A DNA stretch of 44,650 nucleotides from an uncultured Cohaesibacter sp. Lineage in GTDB: Bacteria; Pseudomonadota; Alphaproteobacteria; Rhizobiales; Cohaesibacteraceae. Every line of letters begins with the position of its first letter. The first letter of the stretch is position 1. This document shows positions 7,878-16,085 of the stretch, one piece after another. Location: positions 1 through 44,650 of the forward strand of contig NZ_OY759858.1 of the NCBI RefSeq assembly GCF_963662805.1. The letters are read 5' to 3'. The position numbers and the translations under genes were made by a program. A model generated the notes under the pieces. The model was not told where the DNA came from. It saw only the letters and a list, made by a program, of their open reading frames with translations, and ran no database searches.

Positions 7878-9053
7878 TCAAATCCGCTCGGTTATCGGGG
7901 AAAGAACAACTGGCTCACAATTTGCGATAGAAGCTTCTTTGGTTGGCCCCTGTCCAATCATCTGCTTCATCAAGTGAAGAGCGTCCTCAATCTCGAACTT
8001 ACTCTTTGAGAACGGGTTCGAATAGATTGGGTAGATGATATAGGCAATGGCGAAAAGCTGCTCGACCGTAAGTTTTCTTTGCCGGCGACCGGTTATCTGG
8101 CGATCATCGGTTAGCCCCCAACCGGAATAGAATGGAGCCCCGAGGCACGTGACGGGCAGGCCGCGTAGCAAAGCTTCCAGTCCGACCAGTGACGTGATCG
8201 TGTAGACATGATCGACTTGCGAAAGAATATCAGAAAGTCGCACCGGGTCTCGTAGGATGGTGGCGATGTCTTCCACTTCCTTCGGATCCGACAGCTCATT
8301 TCGGTAGCCCAATAGAACGTCGGGATGTGGTTTGTAGATTATCAAATCATCCGGATTCTCAGCTTTGGCCAGCCTTACCAAGTCATTGTTGGTCAATTTG
8401 GCTTTGCATCCGAATTGGATGGAGGCGTCGTTTTCAACCTGTCCAACAACGAGTATTTTCTTGCGTCCTGCTGCCAACCGATCAAGATCGAGCTCAGTTT
8501 TGGCCGTGGGATTATATTTGCTGATACCAGATTCCAGCATCTCTTTAATGCAATATTCAGCTCGGGCCACAAGATCAGGCTGCGACGCAAAGTCAAAGTT
8601 GTTCAGCAGGTCCTCTAGGTCGGTTGAATGTCGGGCGTCGAAGTAGGGGGCTTTGGTATCGACGACAATTGATATTGGAGGTGTCATGGAGCCTCCCTGT
8701 TTTACCGACCTCAAGAAACCGTCCTCTACATAGAAGACAGTGTTGTCCTGCTTGCGGACTGTTTTGAGAAAATCTTGATCCGCTTTGTAAGCCCAAATCA
8801 TTATCTGGTCGCTGGGGTGCTTACGCAATCTTTGAATCAAACTGTCTTGCGCATCCGCTTTCATACTCTTTTTGTAGAAGATGAACTTTCTTTCCGGGAA
8901 CCAAACCGGGACACAGGACTTCCATGGTGCGAGTCCCACCACATGAACAACGGAGCCATTGCCCAACAAGTGTCGCTTCTCATGCAGTGATTGAAGAAAG
9001 GCACCGGACTTTTTAAGTAGGTGCCAGGAGTATGCTGCTAGTTTGTTTTTCAT
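7878..9053 (-). CDS. KpsC-type capsule polysaccharide (Kdo-transferase-like) protein
   Basis: This 391-residue protein matches the capsule biosynthesis module well: FYVEDGFLRS with the acidic pair at 110-111, PPISIVVDTKAPYFDA (125-140), VVGQVENDASIQFG (202-215), KPHP (241-244), SLVGLEALLRG (288-298) and PFYSGWGLTDD (307-317). KpsC has two such modules in about 670 residues and KpsS one; the single module here gives KpsS-like length but KpsC-like motifs. It would act at the cytoplasmic membrane on a lipid-linked glycan. It is the second module of this type in the window and is more canonical than the one at 3880. It stands alone on the reverse strand, with 293 gene-free bases between it and the tRNA. 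Confidence 0.8.
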   Translation of the reverse strand: MKNKLAAYSWHLLKKSGAFLQSLHEKRHLLGNGSVVHVVGLAPWKSCVPVWFPERKFIFYKKSMKADAQDSLIQRLRKHPSDQIMIWAYKADQDFLKTVRKQDNTVFYVEDGFLRSVKQGGSMTPPISIVVDTKAPYFDARHSTDLEDLLNNFDFASQPDLVARAEYCIKEMLESGISKYNPTAKTELDLDRLAAGRKKILVVGQVENDASIQFGCKAKLTNNDLVRLAKAENPDDLIIYKPHPDVLLGYRNELSDPKEVEDIATILRDPVRLSDILSQVDHVYTITSLVGLEALLRGLPVTCLGAPFYSGWGLTDDRQITGRRQRKLTVEQLFAIAYIIYPIYSNPFSKSKFEIEDALHLMKQMIGQGPTKEASIANCEPVVLSPITERI

Positions 9054-9880
9054 GGCATGAATGCTTCGCTTTCACATCGTTCGGCTGATGTAGGTCATCG
9101 TGCGTTTGTCGTTCACGCTTGGTCCGGCGACTTCTGAGTGATTGAGCAAGTTCCGAATCGCTGTGTGCGACGCCGAGGCAATTTTTCTGGTTGCGATGAC
9201 AACCGAAACCGGGACGCTATGTTGCGGGAACAGTCGTTTTCGAAATGGGTGATAGCGTCCAAACCACACGGACACGGACTGAATGGAAGCGGAAAATAGG
9301 AAAGAATTCTTTTGGAATTCAACGAGCTGTCAGCTTTCGAAAAGTGTCTTCCGAGCCATGGCGACTGGCTCAATTCCATTGGCGGGTAGTGTTTTGTGAC
9401 AGTCAGCATTGTTGATCATGCCTGCGATTTTGGTCTGGTTTTGAAGATTTTGAATGCCGAGTTACGGGACTGTCAAATCTATCATCGCAAAAATTGCCAA
9501 TTAACGGCTTAGTATTTAGTTATCTGTTAATAACTATTTTGGAGAAAAATGCTCAAAATGGGTGGCTAAACGGCACGGCGTTTGTTTTGGGATGTCTTGA
9601 TCAGAATTGGCTTGAAGCCGCGCGACAACCTGTCTTAGTATAGCTCCGTATTGAGACCTATCATGCCGTGTAGAGCCAGTTCTTCAGGCAGATGTTTTCT
9701 GGAAATTCAGCTCGGTTTGTCGCTTCGGTTGTCAGTCTGACTGCCTGTGGAGATGAGCGGTCGTCGCAACAATGCATGTGTTTGAATGCCAATTCCAAGA
9801 TGGGCTGACTTTGGTGCCTCCGGTGCCGTCATAAATTTTACCTGATGATTTATTCTGAATAGAAATACCAAAAGCCACCA
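9054..9880. other. 827-base gene-free region between divergent capsule genes
   Basis: Only short reverse-strand frames without protein-like patterns occur. A 7-bp inverted repeat, TAGTTAT/ATAACTA with a six-base loop (9517-9536), lies in an AT-rich patch and could be a regulator site. The words GGTGCC-n3-GGTGCC occur near 9811-9826 and again near 9914-9929. The region must carry the promoters for the KpsC-like gene and the GT2-TagF fusion gene, but none is clear. Confidence 0.45.
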
Positions 9881-12589
9881 ATGCCTCCGTCCAATTTGAA
9901 AGCCTCCTTTGCAGGTGCCTTTGGTGCCCGCTTCTTCTCATCTTTTCAAAAATCACGCGATCACTCCCCGTGTAGGCGGAACTCTCGCCGTCCCAGATTT
10001 TCGATGGTGCTGGTGGCGCACAATGCCGGTTCCGATATTGGCCGCTTTCTGGAGAGCATTCTAGCTCAGGACAGTTCCATCAAGGATCTGGAACTGATCA
10101 TTGTCGATGGAGCTTCGACAGACAGCACTCCGCAAATTTTGGCCGACTACGCGTCACTCTATCAAACACTGATCAGGGTGGTTCGGCAGGAGCGGTTGGG
10201 GGATGTTGCGGCACGCAACAAGGGGCTCGGCATCGCGTGCGGAAAATGGGTCAGCTTTCCCGATCCCGGCGACATTCTTGATGCTGCCTATATGCGACAT
10301 TGCAGGAGGGCTGTGAAGTCGAGATACAAGAGGCCTCTGTTGGCCGTCTGCACGAACGCTCTGCTCTATTCAACCGACAAAGATGAGGTCATCGACAAAC
10401 ACCCGCTCCGGTTCAGATTTAAGGAGCGGCAAAGCACGGTCACGACGAGTGACATGAAGAGGCACTTTCAGTTGTCCGGAAAGACGGTGTGGCTGGACCG
10501 GCTGGCAATCGAGAAGCACGGACTTCGTTTCGAGGGGCAGGGCTGGGCAGGATTTGAAGAGGCGCTTTTCATCAATCGCTTGTTTCTGCTGGAGGCTCGA
10601 CGATCTGTCACCTTCCTGAGAGAGGCACGGACCTATTGCAGCAGGAGTGATGCGGGCAATTCTTTCGCGATCGATGGAGCGTTGGGCAAGTCTTATTATC
10701 TTGATATGCTGGATAAGGGGACGCTTGAACTGATCCGTCTGAGTGAAAGCATTTATGGTTATGTTCCGAAGTTCATCCAGAGAGTTGTCTTGTTTCCCAT
10801 AACCCATGTCGTGCGACGGGTGTTGGACAATCCCGATGTGGTGAGACAGGTGCTCGATCCGGAGGAGCTGCGCGAAATGGTGCGACTGCTCAAGGATAAC
10901 CTCAGATATGTTGATCCTGATGTTATCGAGAATTTTCCATGGGCAGGGATGAATGTCAGGCTCAGTATCGGGATTCTGGCCTATTTCAAAAGTGCTCGAA
11001 GGAAGAGAAGCGCTGTCTATCTGAAAGGTCAAACGGCATCAAAAAGAGATTTCACATTCTCTTGGCATTGCGGGGCGTCGGAAGACTACAGGCCGGACGC
11101 GCTCATCAATGGTGAAAGGATCGAGTTTGTTGCCCGCAAGGTGCAGACACTGCGATTTCTGGACGCTCCATTTTGCACCATTCATGAAACAACAATTGAG
11201 CTTGGCGAGGCCGACGAAATCGCATTCTCGTTCGATGCTGAAGCGGCTGATATACGATCAGGTGCTCGGAAGATTGGCGCGAGTGTTGCCCGCGCCGAGC
11301 TGGTTGAAGCCAACATCATCCCGGCGCCATCCGAGGCCGCTCTTGAAGCGCAACCGAACTTGCGCCGGCTTCGGCAGTTGATCATCTCGGATGACATGCG
11401 CCGGATATATCAGGGCTGTTGGGTCCTGATGGATCATGTGAACAGAGCCGATGACAATGCCGAGCATCTCTACCGGCATTTGATGGGTGAGCCTCATCTT
11501 GCGGACAGGCTTTGGTTCGTTCTGCAACGTGATTGCGCCGATTGGGAGCGTCTCGACAAGGAAGGGTTCCGGTTGCTTGACTATGCATCGGACGAGCATG
11601 TGTGCGCCCTTTACAATGCCGATCTGTTCGTGTCTTCGCATCTTGATGAAATTGTCTTGTCGCCGTTCCCGCAGTCGTTCTTCTTGGATCTTGCCCGATA
11701 CAAATTCGTCTTCCTGCGGCATGGCGTTGCGAAGGACGATATGTCGAGGTGGATGAATTCAAAGTCGGTCGATGCGATTGTCTCTTCGTCATTCAAAGAA
11801 TTTCATTCAATCGCGAGTCCGGACAGCCCATATAAATTCACGGAGCGGGAGGTGGTACTGACCGGCTTTCCTCGACACGACCGGCTTCTGAAAATGGGAC
11901 GCGAGGCAAGCCAGACTAGCCTCCTCATTATGCCGACCTGGCGAAATAGTCTTGATCCGCAGACGCTTGGGCAACTCGAGGATGAAGGCGACGCAGCTGT
12001 CAAAAGAGACAGGTTCCGGAAAAGTGAATTTTTCAGACATTGGAGCACGTTCCTAAGCGATCCTCGCCTGCTGGATTTGGCCAATGAGCGAGGATTGCGA
12101 GTTGTTTTTGTGCCTCACCCGAAGATCGTTCCTTATATCGATGAATTCTCCATTCCTGATGGGGTAACGATGTTCAACGTCTGCGAAGGGGCCGGTTATC
12201 AAGATCTGTTTGCCGAGTGCACATTGCTTGTGACCGACTATTCGTCAGTCGCATTCGATGTCGCCTATCTCATGCGTCCTGTCGTCTATTTTCAGTTCGA
12301 CAAGGAAGCGGTTTTCGGCGGTCAACATACCTACAGAACCGGCTTTTTTCAGTATGAGCGTGACGGGTTCGGGCCAGTCGTCGAAAGTGCCGACGATCTG
12401 TTCGCAGAAATGCAGCAAATTCTCGATGGAGACCTTGATCCGGCCTATCGCCAGCGCGCTGAGGCCTTTTTCGAATTTCGTGACGGTCGCTGTTGCGAGC
12501 GTGTGCAGCAGGTGCTGGAAAATTTGACTGCGACGATGCATCAAGAAGAGCAGAAGGATGGAGTGCTGGATCAGTTGAAACAGGCCTAG
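9881..12589 (+). CDS. Bifunctional GT2 glycosyltransferase / TagF-like CDP-glycerol glycerophosphotransferase
   Basis: This 902-residue protein fuses two enzymes. An N-terminal GT2 domain starts near residue 40 (RFSMVLVAHNAGSDIGRFLE) with IVDGASTDST at 74-83 and a DxD-like FPDPGDIL at 126-133. The C-terminal half (about 510-880) is a TagF-like domain: FVFLRHGVAKDDMSRW near 610, LIMPTWRNSL, FVPHPK near 745 and VTDYSSVAFD near 785. TagF domains transfer glycerol phosphate from CDP-glycerol, and fusions of this type act as capsule polymerases that alternate sugar and polyol phosphate. A phosphodiester-linked, teichoic-acid-like capsule is therefore a reasonable inference. The Arg/Ser-rich first 40 residues may be a tail or an over-extended start; the next Met is residue 42. 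No strong ribosome site precedes 9881. Confidence 0.8.
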   Translation: MPPSNLKASFAGAFGARFFSSFQKSRDHSPCRRNSRRPRFSMVLVAHNAGSDIGRFLESILAQDSSIKDLELIIVDGASTDSTPQILADYASLYQTLIRVVRQERLGDVAARNKGLGIACGKWVSFPDPGDILDAAYMRHCRRAVKSRYKRPLLAVCTNALLYSTDKDEVIDKHPLRFRFKERQSTVTTSDMKRHFQLSGKTVWLDRLAIEKHGLRFEGQGWAGFEEALFINRLFLLEARRSVTFLREARTYCSRSDAGNSFAIDGALGKSYYLDMLDKGTLELIRLSESIYGYVPKFIQRVVLFPITHVVRRVLDNPDVVRQVLDPEELREMVRLLKDNLRYVDPDVIENFPWAGMNVRLSIGILAYFKSARRKRSAVYLKGQTASKRDFTFSWHCGASEDYRPDALINGERIEFVARKVQTLRFLDAPFCTIHETTIELGEADEIAFSFDAEAADIRSGARKIGASVARAELVEANIIPAPSEAALEAQPNLRRLRQLIISDDMRRIYQGCWVLMDHVNRADDNAEHLYRHLMGEPHLADRLWFVLQRDCADWERLDKEGFRLLDYASDEHVCALYNADLFVSSHLDEIVLSPFPQSFFLDLARYKFVFLRHGVAKDDMSRWMNSKSVDAIVSSSFKEFHSIASPDSPYKFTEREVVLTGFPRHDRLLKMGREASQTSLLIMPTWRNSLDPQTLGQLEDEGDAAVKRDRFRKSEFFRHWSTFLSDPRLLDLANERGLRVVFVPHPKIVPYIDEFSIPDGVTMFNVCEGAGYQDLFAECTLLVTDYSSVAFDVAYLMRPVVYFQFDKEAVFGGQHTYRTGFFQYERDGFGPVVESADDLFAEMQQILDGDLDPAYRQRAEAFFEFRDGRCCERVQQVLENLTATMHQEEQKDGVLDQLKQA

Positions 12590-12679
12590 TCCAGCCGTGT
12601 GTGTCGGGTGATTGGGCGGTCTGCAATCAGAAGTGAAATCTTTCGTGTATCTCGCTTCTGTTGATGCTATGGTGACGTC

Positions 12680-12844
12680 ATGGATATATTTGCCACCATC
12701 TTTTATGCTGTTGTCTGTGCGGTGCTCGGGATTGCCGCTCCTCGTGTATCCTCATTCTGGATGAGGATCGGAATGGGCGCACTCGTGGGCGTGGTTGCGT
12801 CCAACTTGTTGCCGGTCATCAAGAGCCTGATCGGGGTGGGGTAG
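12680..12844 (+). CDS. 54-residue hydrophobic membrane protein, function unknown
   Basis: ATG at 12680 opens a 54-codon frame ending in TAG at 12842-12844. The peptide has two hydrophobic stretches (FATIFYAVVCAVLGIAA and MGALVGVVASNLLPVI) joined by a short basic loop with R22 and R29, so two membrane spans are likely. There is no recognisable family and the upstream ribosome site is weak. Convergent DUF2147 lies 55 bases away. The hydrophobic pattern and good termination argue for a real gene, but chance is not excluded. Confidence 0.5.
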   Translation: MDIFATIFYAVVCAVLGIAAPRVSSFWMRIGMGALVGVVASNLLPVIKSLIGVG

Positions 12845-12899
12845 GGCGCAATTGGACTGGCTGCCGCGGCAGCCAGCCGGAATGTTGCGCTGGTGGTGC

Positions 12900-13286
12900 C
12901 TAGAGGCGCGTCCAGGTCTGGCTGCGGCAGATGAGACCGCCAGCAACGCAGCCACTGACAGAGAGCTTATTGCCGCTCAGTTTCATTTTTGATGAATAGG
13001 TCTTGTCCTTGTCCGGAGCCCAGATCGTTCCGCCGGAATATTTTCCGCTTCCGTCCGCATTCATGTTCTTGATGATGGATTTGCCGAGCGAAGTGGGGTT
13101 CTTCTTGCCGACCACCTTGGTGATTTTTCCGCATATCTTGGAGCCGCAGGGCCCGATCTTGACGTGGACATAGGCCCCGCCATCGCCGGGGGCGCTTTTC
13201 CAGTCTCCATAAACAGGGTCGGCAGCAAGAGCCGGGCTGGCCATCAGCAGAGCGGCGCTGGGCAGAGCCAGTAGCGATTTTCTCAT
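12900..13286 (-). CDS. DUF2147 family secreted protein
   Basis: This 128-residue protein starts with a signal peptide (MRKSLLALPSAALLMASPA, likely cut near ALA-AD). The mature part shows the DUF2147 pattern: GDWKS near the N-terminus, VHVKIGPCGSKICGKI, LGKSIIKNM, a GGTIWAPDKDKTYSSKMKL segment and a C-terminal VSGCVAGGLICRSQTWTRL. The family occurs in the proteobacterial periplasm and its function is unknown. GGAGG lies about 8 bases upstream of the ATG. A palindrome (13305-13324) lies immediately upstream of the ribosome site and may control it. Confidence 0.85.
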   Translation of the reverse strand: MRKSLLALPSAALLMASPALAADPVYGDWKSAPGDGGAYVHVKIGPCGSKICGKITKVVGKKNPTSLGKSIIKNMNADGSGKYSGGTIWAPDKDKTYSSKMKLSGNKLSVSGCVAGGLICRSQTWTRL

Positions 13287-13304
13287 TCGAATTTCCTCCC
13301 AAGT

Positions 13305-13324
13305 AAACGAACGAATGTTTGTTT
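13305..13324. promoter_or_regulatory. 20-base near-palindrome upstream of DUF2147 gene, TetR-like operator
   Basis: The site AAACGAACGAATGTTTGTTT reads the same on both strands except for one mismatched pair of positions. It lies about 19 bases upstream of the DUF2147 start, where a repressor could block initiation. Its AAAC-GAAC/GTTT-GTTT form is typical of TetR-family operators. No TetR gene is in the window, so the regulator would act from elsewhere. Confidence 0.5.
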
Positions 13325-13514
13325 AAAGACTGTGGTCACAGCTTTCCGTGCGCGTCAAGATGCCGCAAGGTCAGAGTGGCCTAGGCAATAAGTCTGGTGT
13401 GGGTCGCAAGGGCGGGCTTGGTTTTTCGGTGCTTGCGGCGGGGAAGGGGTTGAATTTTTACAATTCCTTAACGAAATGATAGGGTGGCCGTTGGTTCACA
13501 CAGAGGAGTTTATC

Positions 13515-13835
13515 ATGACACGATCGAAGCAGATTTTTGGCCGAGGCCTTGTTGCGAGTGCGGCGCTGCTCATGGCGGTGCCTCTGGCAGTGGCTCATCC
13601 CAATCACCACAGACACTATTCAGATGCGGGCTATCAGGATGATGCTCCGGTTGTTGCAGCTCTTCCGACTGCCAATGGCAAAGTGTATCTGGAGGCGACC
13701 TATGATCATGAGGCGGGTGTCTATGTTTATCCCGAGCGGATTAAGGTTTCTGTCGATCCCTATCAGCCGCCCGTATCCTATCGCGCCAAGCGCGTGATCT
13801 ATGATGGCTATACACCGGTAGTGCCGCTTCGCTAG
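13515..13835 (+). CDS. Secreted 106-residue protein of unknown function
   Basis: ATG 13515 follows GAGGAG by seven bases and is preferred over an upstream in-frame start at 13476. The N-terminus (MTRSKQIFGRGLVASAALLM, then AVPLAVAHP) is a signal peptide, with cleavage after AVA likely. The mature protein is short and His- and Tyr-rich (HPNHHRHYSDAGYQDD), with a beta-like tail (KVYLEATYDHEAGVYVYPER, then YDGYTPVVPLR). I recognise no family. It is likely periplasmic or surface exposed. The gene ends before a strong bidirectional terminator shared with rlmB. Confidence 0.7.
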   Translation: MTRSKQIFGRGLVASAALLMAVPLAVAHPNHHRHYSDAGYQDDAPVVAALPTANGKVYLEATYDHEAGVYVYPERIKVSVDPYQPPVSYRAKRVIYDGYTPVVPLR

Positions 13836-13874
13836 CCCTCAGGCGATGATGCGACCAACGCTTTTGACGAAATG

Positions 13875-13908
13875 AAAAGGGCCCCGATTTCGGGGCCCTT
13901 TTGCTTTT
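13875..13908. terminator. Bidirectional intrinsic terminator between convergent genes
   Basis: A 13-base stem (AAAAGGGCCCCGA / TCGGGGCCCTTTT) closes a tiny loop, flanked by A's on one side and T's on the other. It can end both the 13515 gene and rlmB, which converge here. Confidence 0.9.
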
Positions 13909-13926
13909 TGTCAGATTTGGGTCCGG

Positions 13927-14781
13927 TCAGCCGATGACGCCGTCGCGTTTGAGCTGGCAGGCGTAGAGCGTCATGGCGACAGCGTTTGAGACGTTGAGGC
14001 TTTTGATCGGGCCGGGCATGTCGAGGCGGGTGAGGGCGGTGCATTTCTCGCGCGTCAGGCGTCTGATGCCTTTGCCCTCCGAGCCGAAGACGAGTGCGAG
14101 ATGGCGGTCCATGTCCTGAGCGGCGATGACTTTTTCAAACGGCTCGCTTTCTTCGGAATCAAAACCGATGACATCGAAGCTGTTGTCGGCGAGGTCATCA
14201 AGGGCGCGGGCGAGGTTGGGCACGCTGACCATGGAGATCATGTCGAGACCGCCGGATGCGGTCTTGGCGAGAATGCCGGATTCTTCCGGGCTGTGGCGTC
14301 CGGTCATGATGATCGCCTCGGCGCCAAGGGCGACGGACGAGCGGATGATGGCGCCGACATTGTGCGGATCGGTGATCTGGTCGAGCACGACGACCAGCTT
14401 GCAGTCGTAGATGTCGGAAATGTCGAGCGCGGGCAGGTTGCGGGCAACGAGCAGGGCACCCTGATGGACCGCATCCCGCGCCATAGTGTCGATGTCCTTG
14501 GGATTGGCCGTCTCCACAAGTCCGTCGAGGCGGCTCGGGTCGCCCTTCAGCTTATGGATTTCTTCGACCAACCGGCCTTGGGCGTTGGTTGTGGCGTGCA
14601 GGCGGATCAGCTCGCGACGCGGATTGGCAACGGCACTGGCAACCGCATGGATGCCAAAGATGCGGACGGTTTCGTCTCCACCTTTGCGCCCGCCGCGGTG
14701 TGCTGTCTCGGCGGCGTTGACCTGCCGGGCCTTTTTCTGTTTCTGTGATCTGTTTTTTGTCATGGGGAGATTTACTGCCAA
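13927..14781 (-). CDS. rlmB: 23S rRNA (guanosine-2'-O-)-methyltransferase RlmB, TrmH/SPOUT family
   Basis: This 284-residue protein has a basic N-terminal extension (KNRSQKQKKARQ), an L30e-like substrate domain (IFGIHAVASAVANPRRELIR) and the SPOUT domain: motif 1 LDQITDPHNVGAIIRS, motif 2 ALVFGSEGKGIRRL and motif 3 IKSLNVSNAVAMTLYACQ. These form the knotted SAM site with the catalytic Asn-Val-Gly-Ala-Ile-Ile-Arg region. RlmB methylates G2251 in the 23S P loop. The longest frame starts at TTG 14781; ATG 14763 (MTKNRSQKQ) is an equal candidate, as neither has a clear ribosome site. It lies close to the translation core. Confidence 0.92.
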   Translation of the reverse strand: MAVNLPMTKNRSQKQKKARQVNAAETAHRGGRKGGDETVRIFGIHAVASAVANPRRELIRLHATTNAQGRLVEEIHKLKGDPSRLDGLVETANPKDIDTMARDAVHQGALLVARNLPALDISDIYDCKLVVVLDQITDPHNVGAIIRSSVALGAEAIIMTGRHSPEESGILAKTASGGLDMISMVSVPNLARALDDLADNSFDVIGFDSEESEPFEKVIAAQDMDRHLALVFGSEGKGIRRLTREKCTALTRLDMPGPIKSLNVSNAVAMTLYACQLKRDGVIG

Positions 14782-14907
14782 AAGCGCCCTGAGCGCAAGT
14801 TAAAGGAGACAATGATAGCCCGTTTCGTCCCGATTGGCGGGGTATGAGCGGTCGGGCCTGTCAGGTCCATGTCGCCCATCCTGTGGGGCGACCGAATTTC
14901 GGTTGCT

Positions 14908-15546
14908 CTACCTAATAGAAAATGTCTCTTCTAGCCAGCGTTTTGTTACGCTGAAGTCGGATCCGTCTTCGGCCTCGCCATGGCCGGTTCGTAAGGTGAC
15001 GTGTGTGACCTTTGCACGCGCCTGTTCCAGCTGGATTTCCAGATGCAGTGAGGCATCGGCATCGCGCCTTTCATCCCACAGACCAGAGAGCATCAGGACG
15101 GGGAGGCCCTTGAGTGGCGCTGGTCGCTCCATACTGGGGGACTGGGGGCGGAGCAGCACCGCTCCGGCAATGAGGTCCCGATAGTGCCAGAGAATTGCAG
15201 CCGCCATGATCGCGCCACTCGAATAGCCGATGAGGACCGGTGGTTTCTGCCAGTTCGGGTTTTGCAAAGTGAGATGGACGAGAAATCCTGCCAAGTCTTT
15301 CGCATCGCCGGCGATTTCGTCGTAATCGAGGGAAAGATCGTCGTTTCTCCGGACAAAGGTATAGCCCGGTGTCTGGCTGTGCTGGCCGCGAATGAAGACC
15401 GCTTCTGTGTGAAGGGATAGTTGGGCAAGAAAGTCTGCGCTGTCGGATTCCGTGCGTCCCGAGCCATGCAAAAAGACGAGCGGGTGACCACTCACGCTGC
15501 GCTTATTGGTGTGATAGTAGAATGAGACCGGGGGTGACATGGGCAT
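14908..15546 (-). CDS. Alpha/beta-hydrolase, phospholipase/carboxylesterase type
   Basis: From Met at 15546 the protein has 212 residues: FLHGSGRTESD near 25-35 (oxyanion region), the nucleophile elbow IGYSSGA with Ser109, LMLSGLWDERRDAD with a candidate catalytic Asp, and LRTGHGEAED with His. This fits the carboxylesterase/phospholipase branch of alpha/beta hydrolases. The open frame extends to 15705 but that part overlaps the tRNA-Tyr promoter on the other strand, so I choose MPMSPPV; Met at 15576 is a second option. No signal peptide is visible, so the enzyme is probably cytosolic. The substrate is unknown. Confidence 0.75.
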   Translation of the reverse strand: MPMSPPVSFYYHTNKRSVSGHPLVFLHGSGRTESDSADFLAQLSLHTEAVFIRGQHSQTPGYTFVRRNDDLSLDYDEIAGDAKDLAGFLVHLTLQNPNWQKPPVLIGYSSGAIMAAAILWHYRDLIAGAVLLRPQSPSMERPAPLKGLPVLMLSGLWDERRDADASLHLEIQLEQARAKVTHVTLRTGHGEAEDGSDFSVTKRWLEETFSIR

Positions 15547-15642
15547 GACAGGCTTAGCGATTGAAAACGCTCCCATTTGACAACACATATCCCCAGTCCG
15601 ATAAGGGATTTTTGCGATACCCACAAAATTGCAAAATCCCTG

Positions 15643-15671
15643 TTGACTTAGACGATGCGGTTTTGCATAAA
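15643..15671 (+). promoter_or_regulatory. Sigma70-like promoter for tRNA-Tyr/tRNA-Gly(-tuf)
   Basis: TTGACT (15643-15648), a 17-base spacer, then CATAAA (15666-15671). The expected start near 15678 lies about 68 bases before tRNA-Tyr. No terminator is seen between tRNA-Gly and tuf, so tuf may be in the same transcript. Confidence 0.7.
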
Positions 15672-15745
15672 GCCGCTCACGAACTGACCGCGACTTGGCG
15701 GGCATTTCGAGACCATCCTGTTCGCAGGGACAGGACGCGAAGCTT

Positions 15746-15830
15746 GGAGGAGTGTCCGAGTGGTTAAAGGAGACGGACTGTAAATCCGTTCGCTATGCGT
15801 ACGCTGGTTCGAATCCAGCCTCCTCCACCA
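15746..15830 (+). tRNA. tRNA-Tyr (anticodon GTA)
   Basis: An 85-base class II tRNA with long variable arm. Acceptor GGAGGAG pairs with CTCCTCC, the anticodon loop CTGTAAA holds GTA, the T arm is GCTGG TTCGAAT CCAGC, and CCA is encoded. It reads UAU and UAC. It stands 19 bases before tRNA-Gly in the tRNA-tuf cluster. Confidence 0.95.
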
Positions 15831-15848
15831 TCTTCGCTTACGTCTCGC

Positions 15849-15922
15849 GCGGGTGTAGCTCAATGGTAGAGCAACAGCCTTCCAAGCTGATGACGAGGGT
15901 TCGATTCCCTTCACCCGCTCCA
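15849..15922 (+). tRNA. tRNA-Gly (anticodon TCC)
   Basis: A 74-base cloverleaf: acceptor GCGGGTG with CACCCGC, D arm GCTC...GAGC, anticodon loop CTTCCAA with TCC, T arm GAGGG TTCGATT CCCTT, encoded CCA. It reads GGA and GGG. Its position directly before tuf mirrors glyT before tufB in E. coli. Confidence 0.95.
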
Positions 15923-16085
15923 TCATTGAAAATTGCTACATGACACCGCAACGAATGGTCCGAAGGCCCTTTGGTGACGGTCGATTTGTATAGGAACCGG
16001 GTTGCAGCTTCCGTTTTGGAGGGTTGTGGCCTTTTAGCGCAGAAGTATGCCAACGACGTTTGGCCCGACGACGAGAGCTGTTTCC

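Noticed and set aside
9113..9409. 98-codon reverse frame in the large gene-free region
   Set aside because: No ribosome site, no domain pattern; probably chance.
14101..14748. 215-codon open frame on the + strand opposite rlmB
   Set aside because: rlmB has clear SPOUT motifs; the opposite frame has none.
15648..15926. 92-codon frame across tRNA-Tyr and tRNA-Gly
   Set aside because: It translates the antisense of two tRNA genes (GIEPSSSAWKAVALPLSYTR-type false peptide).
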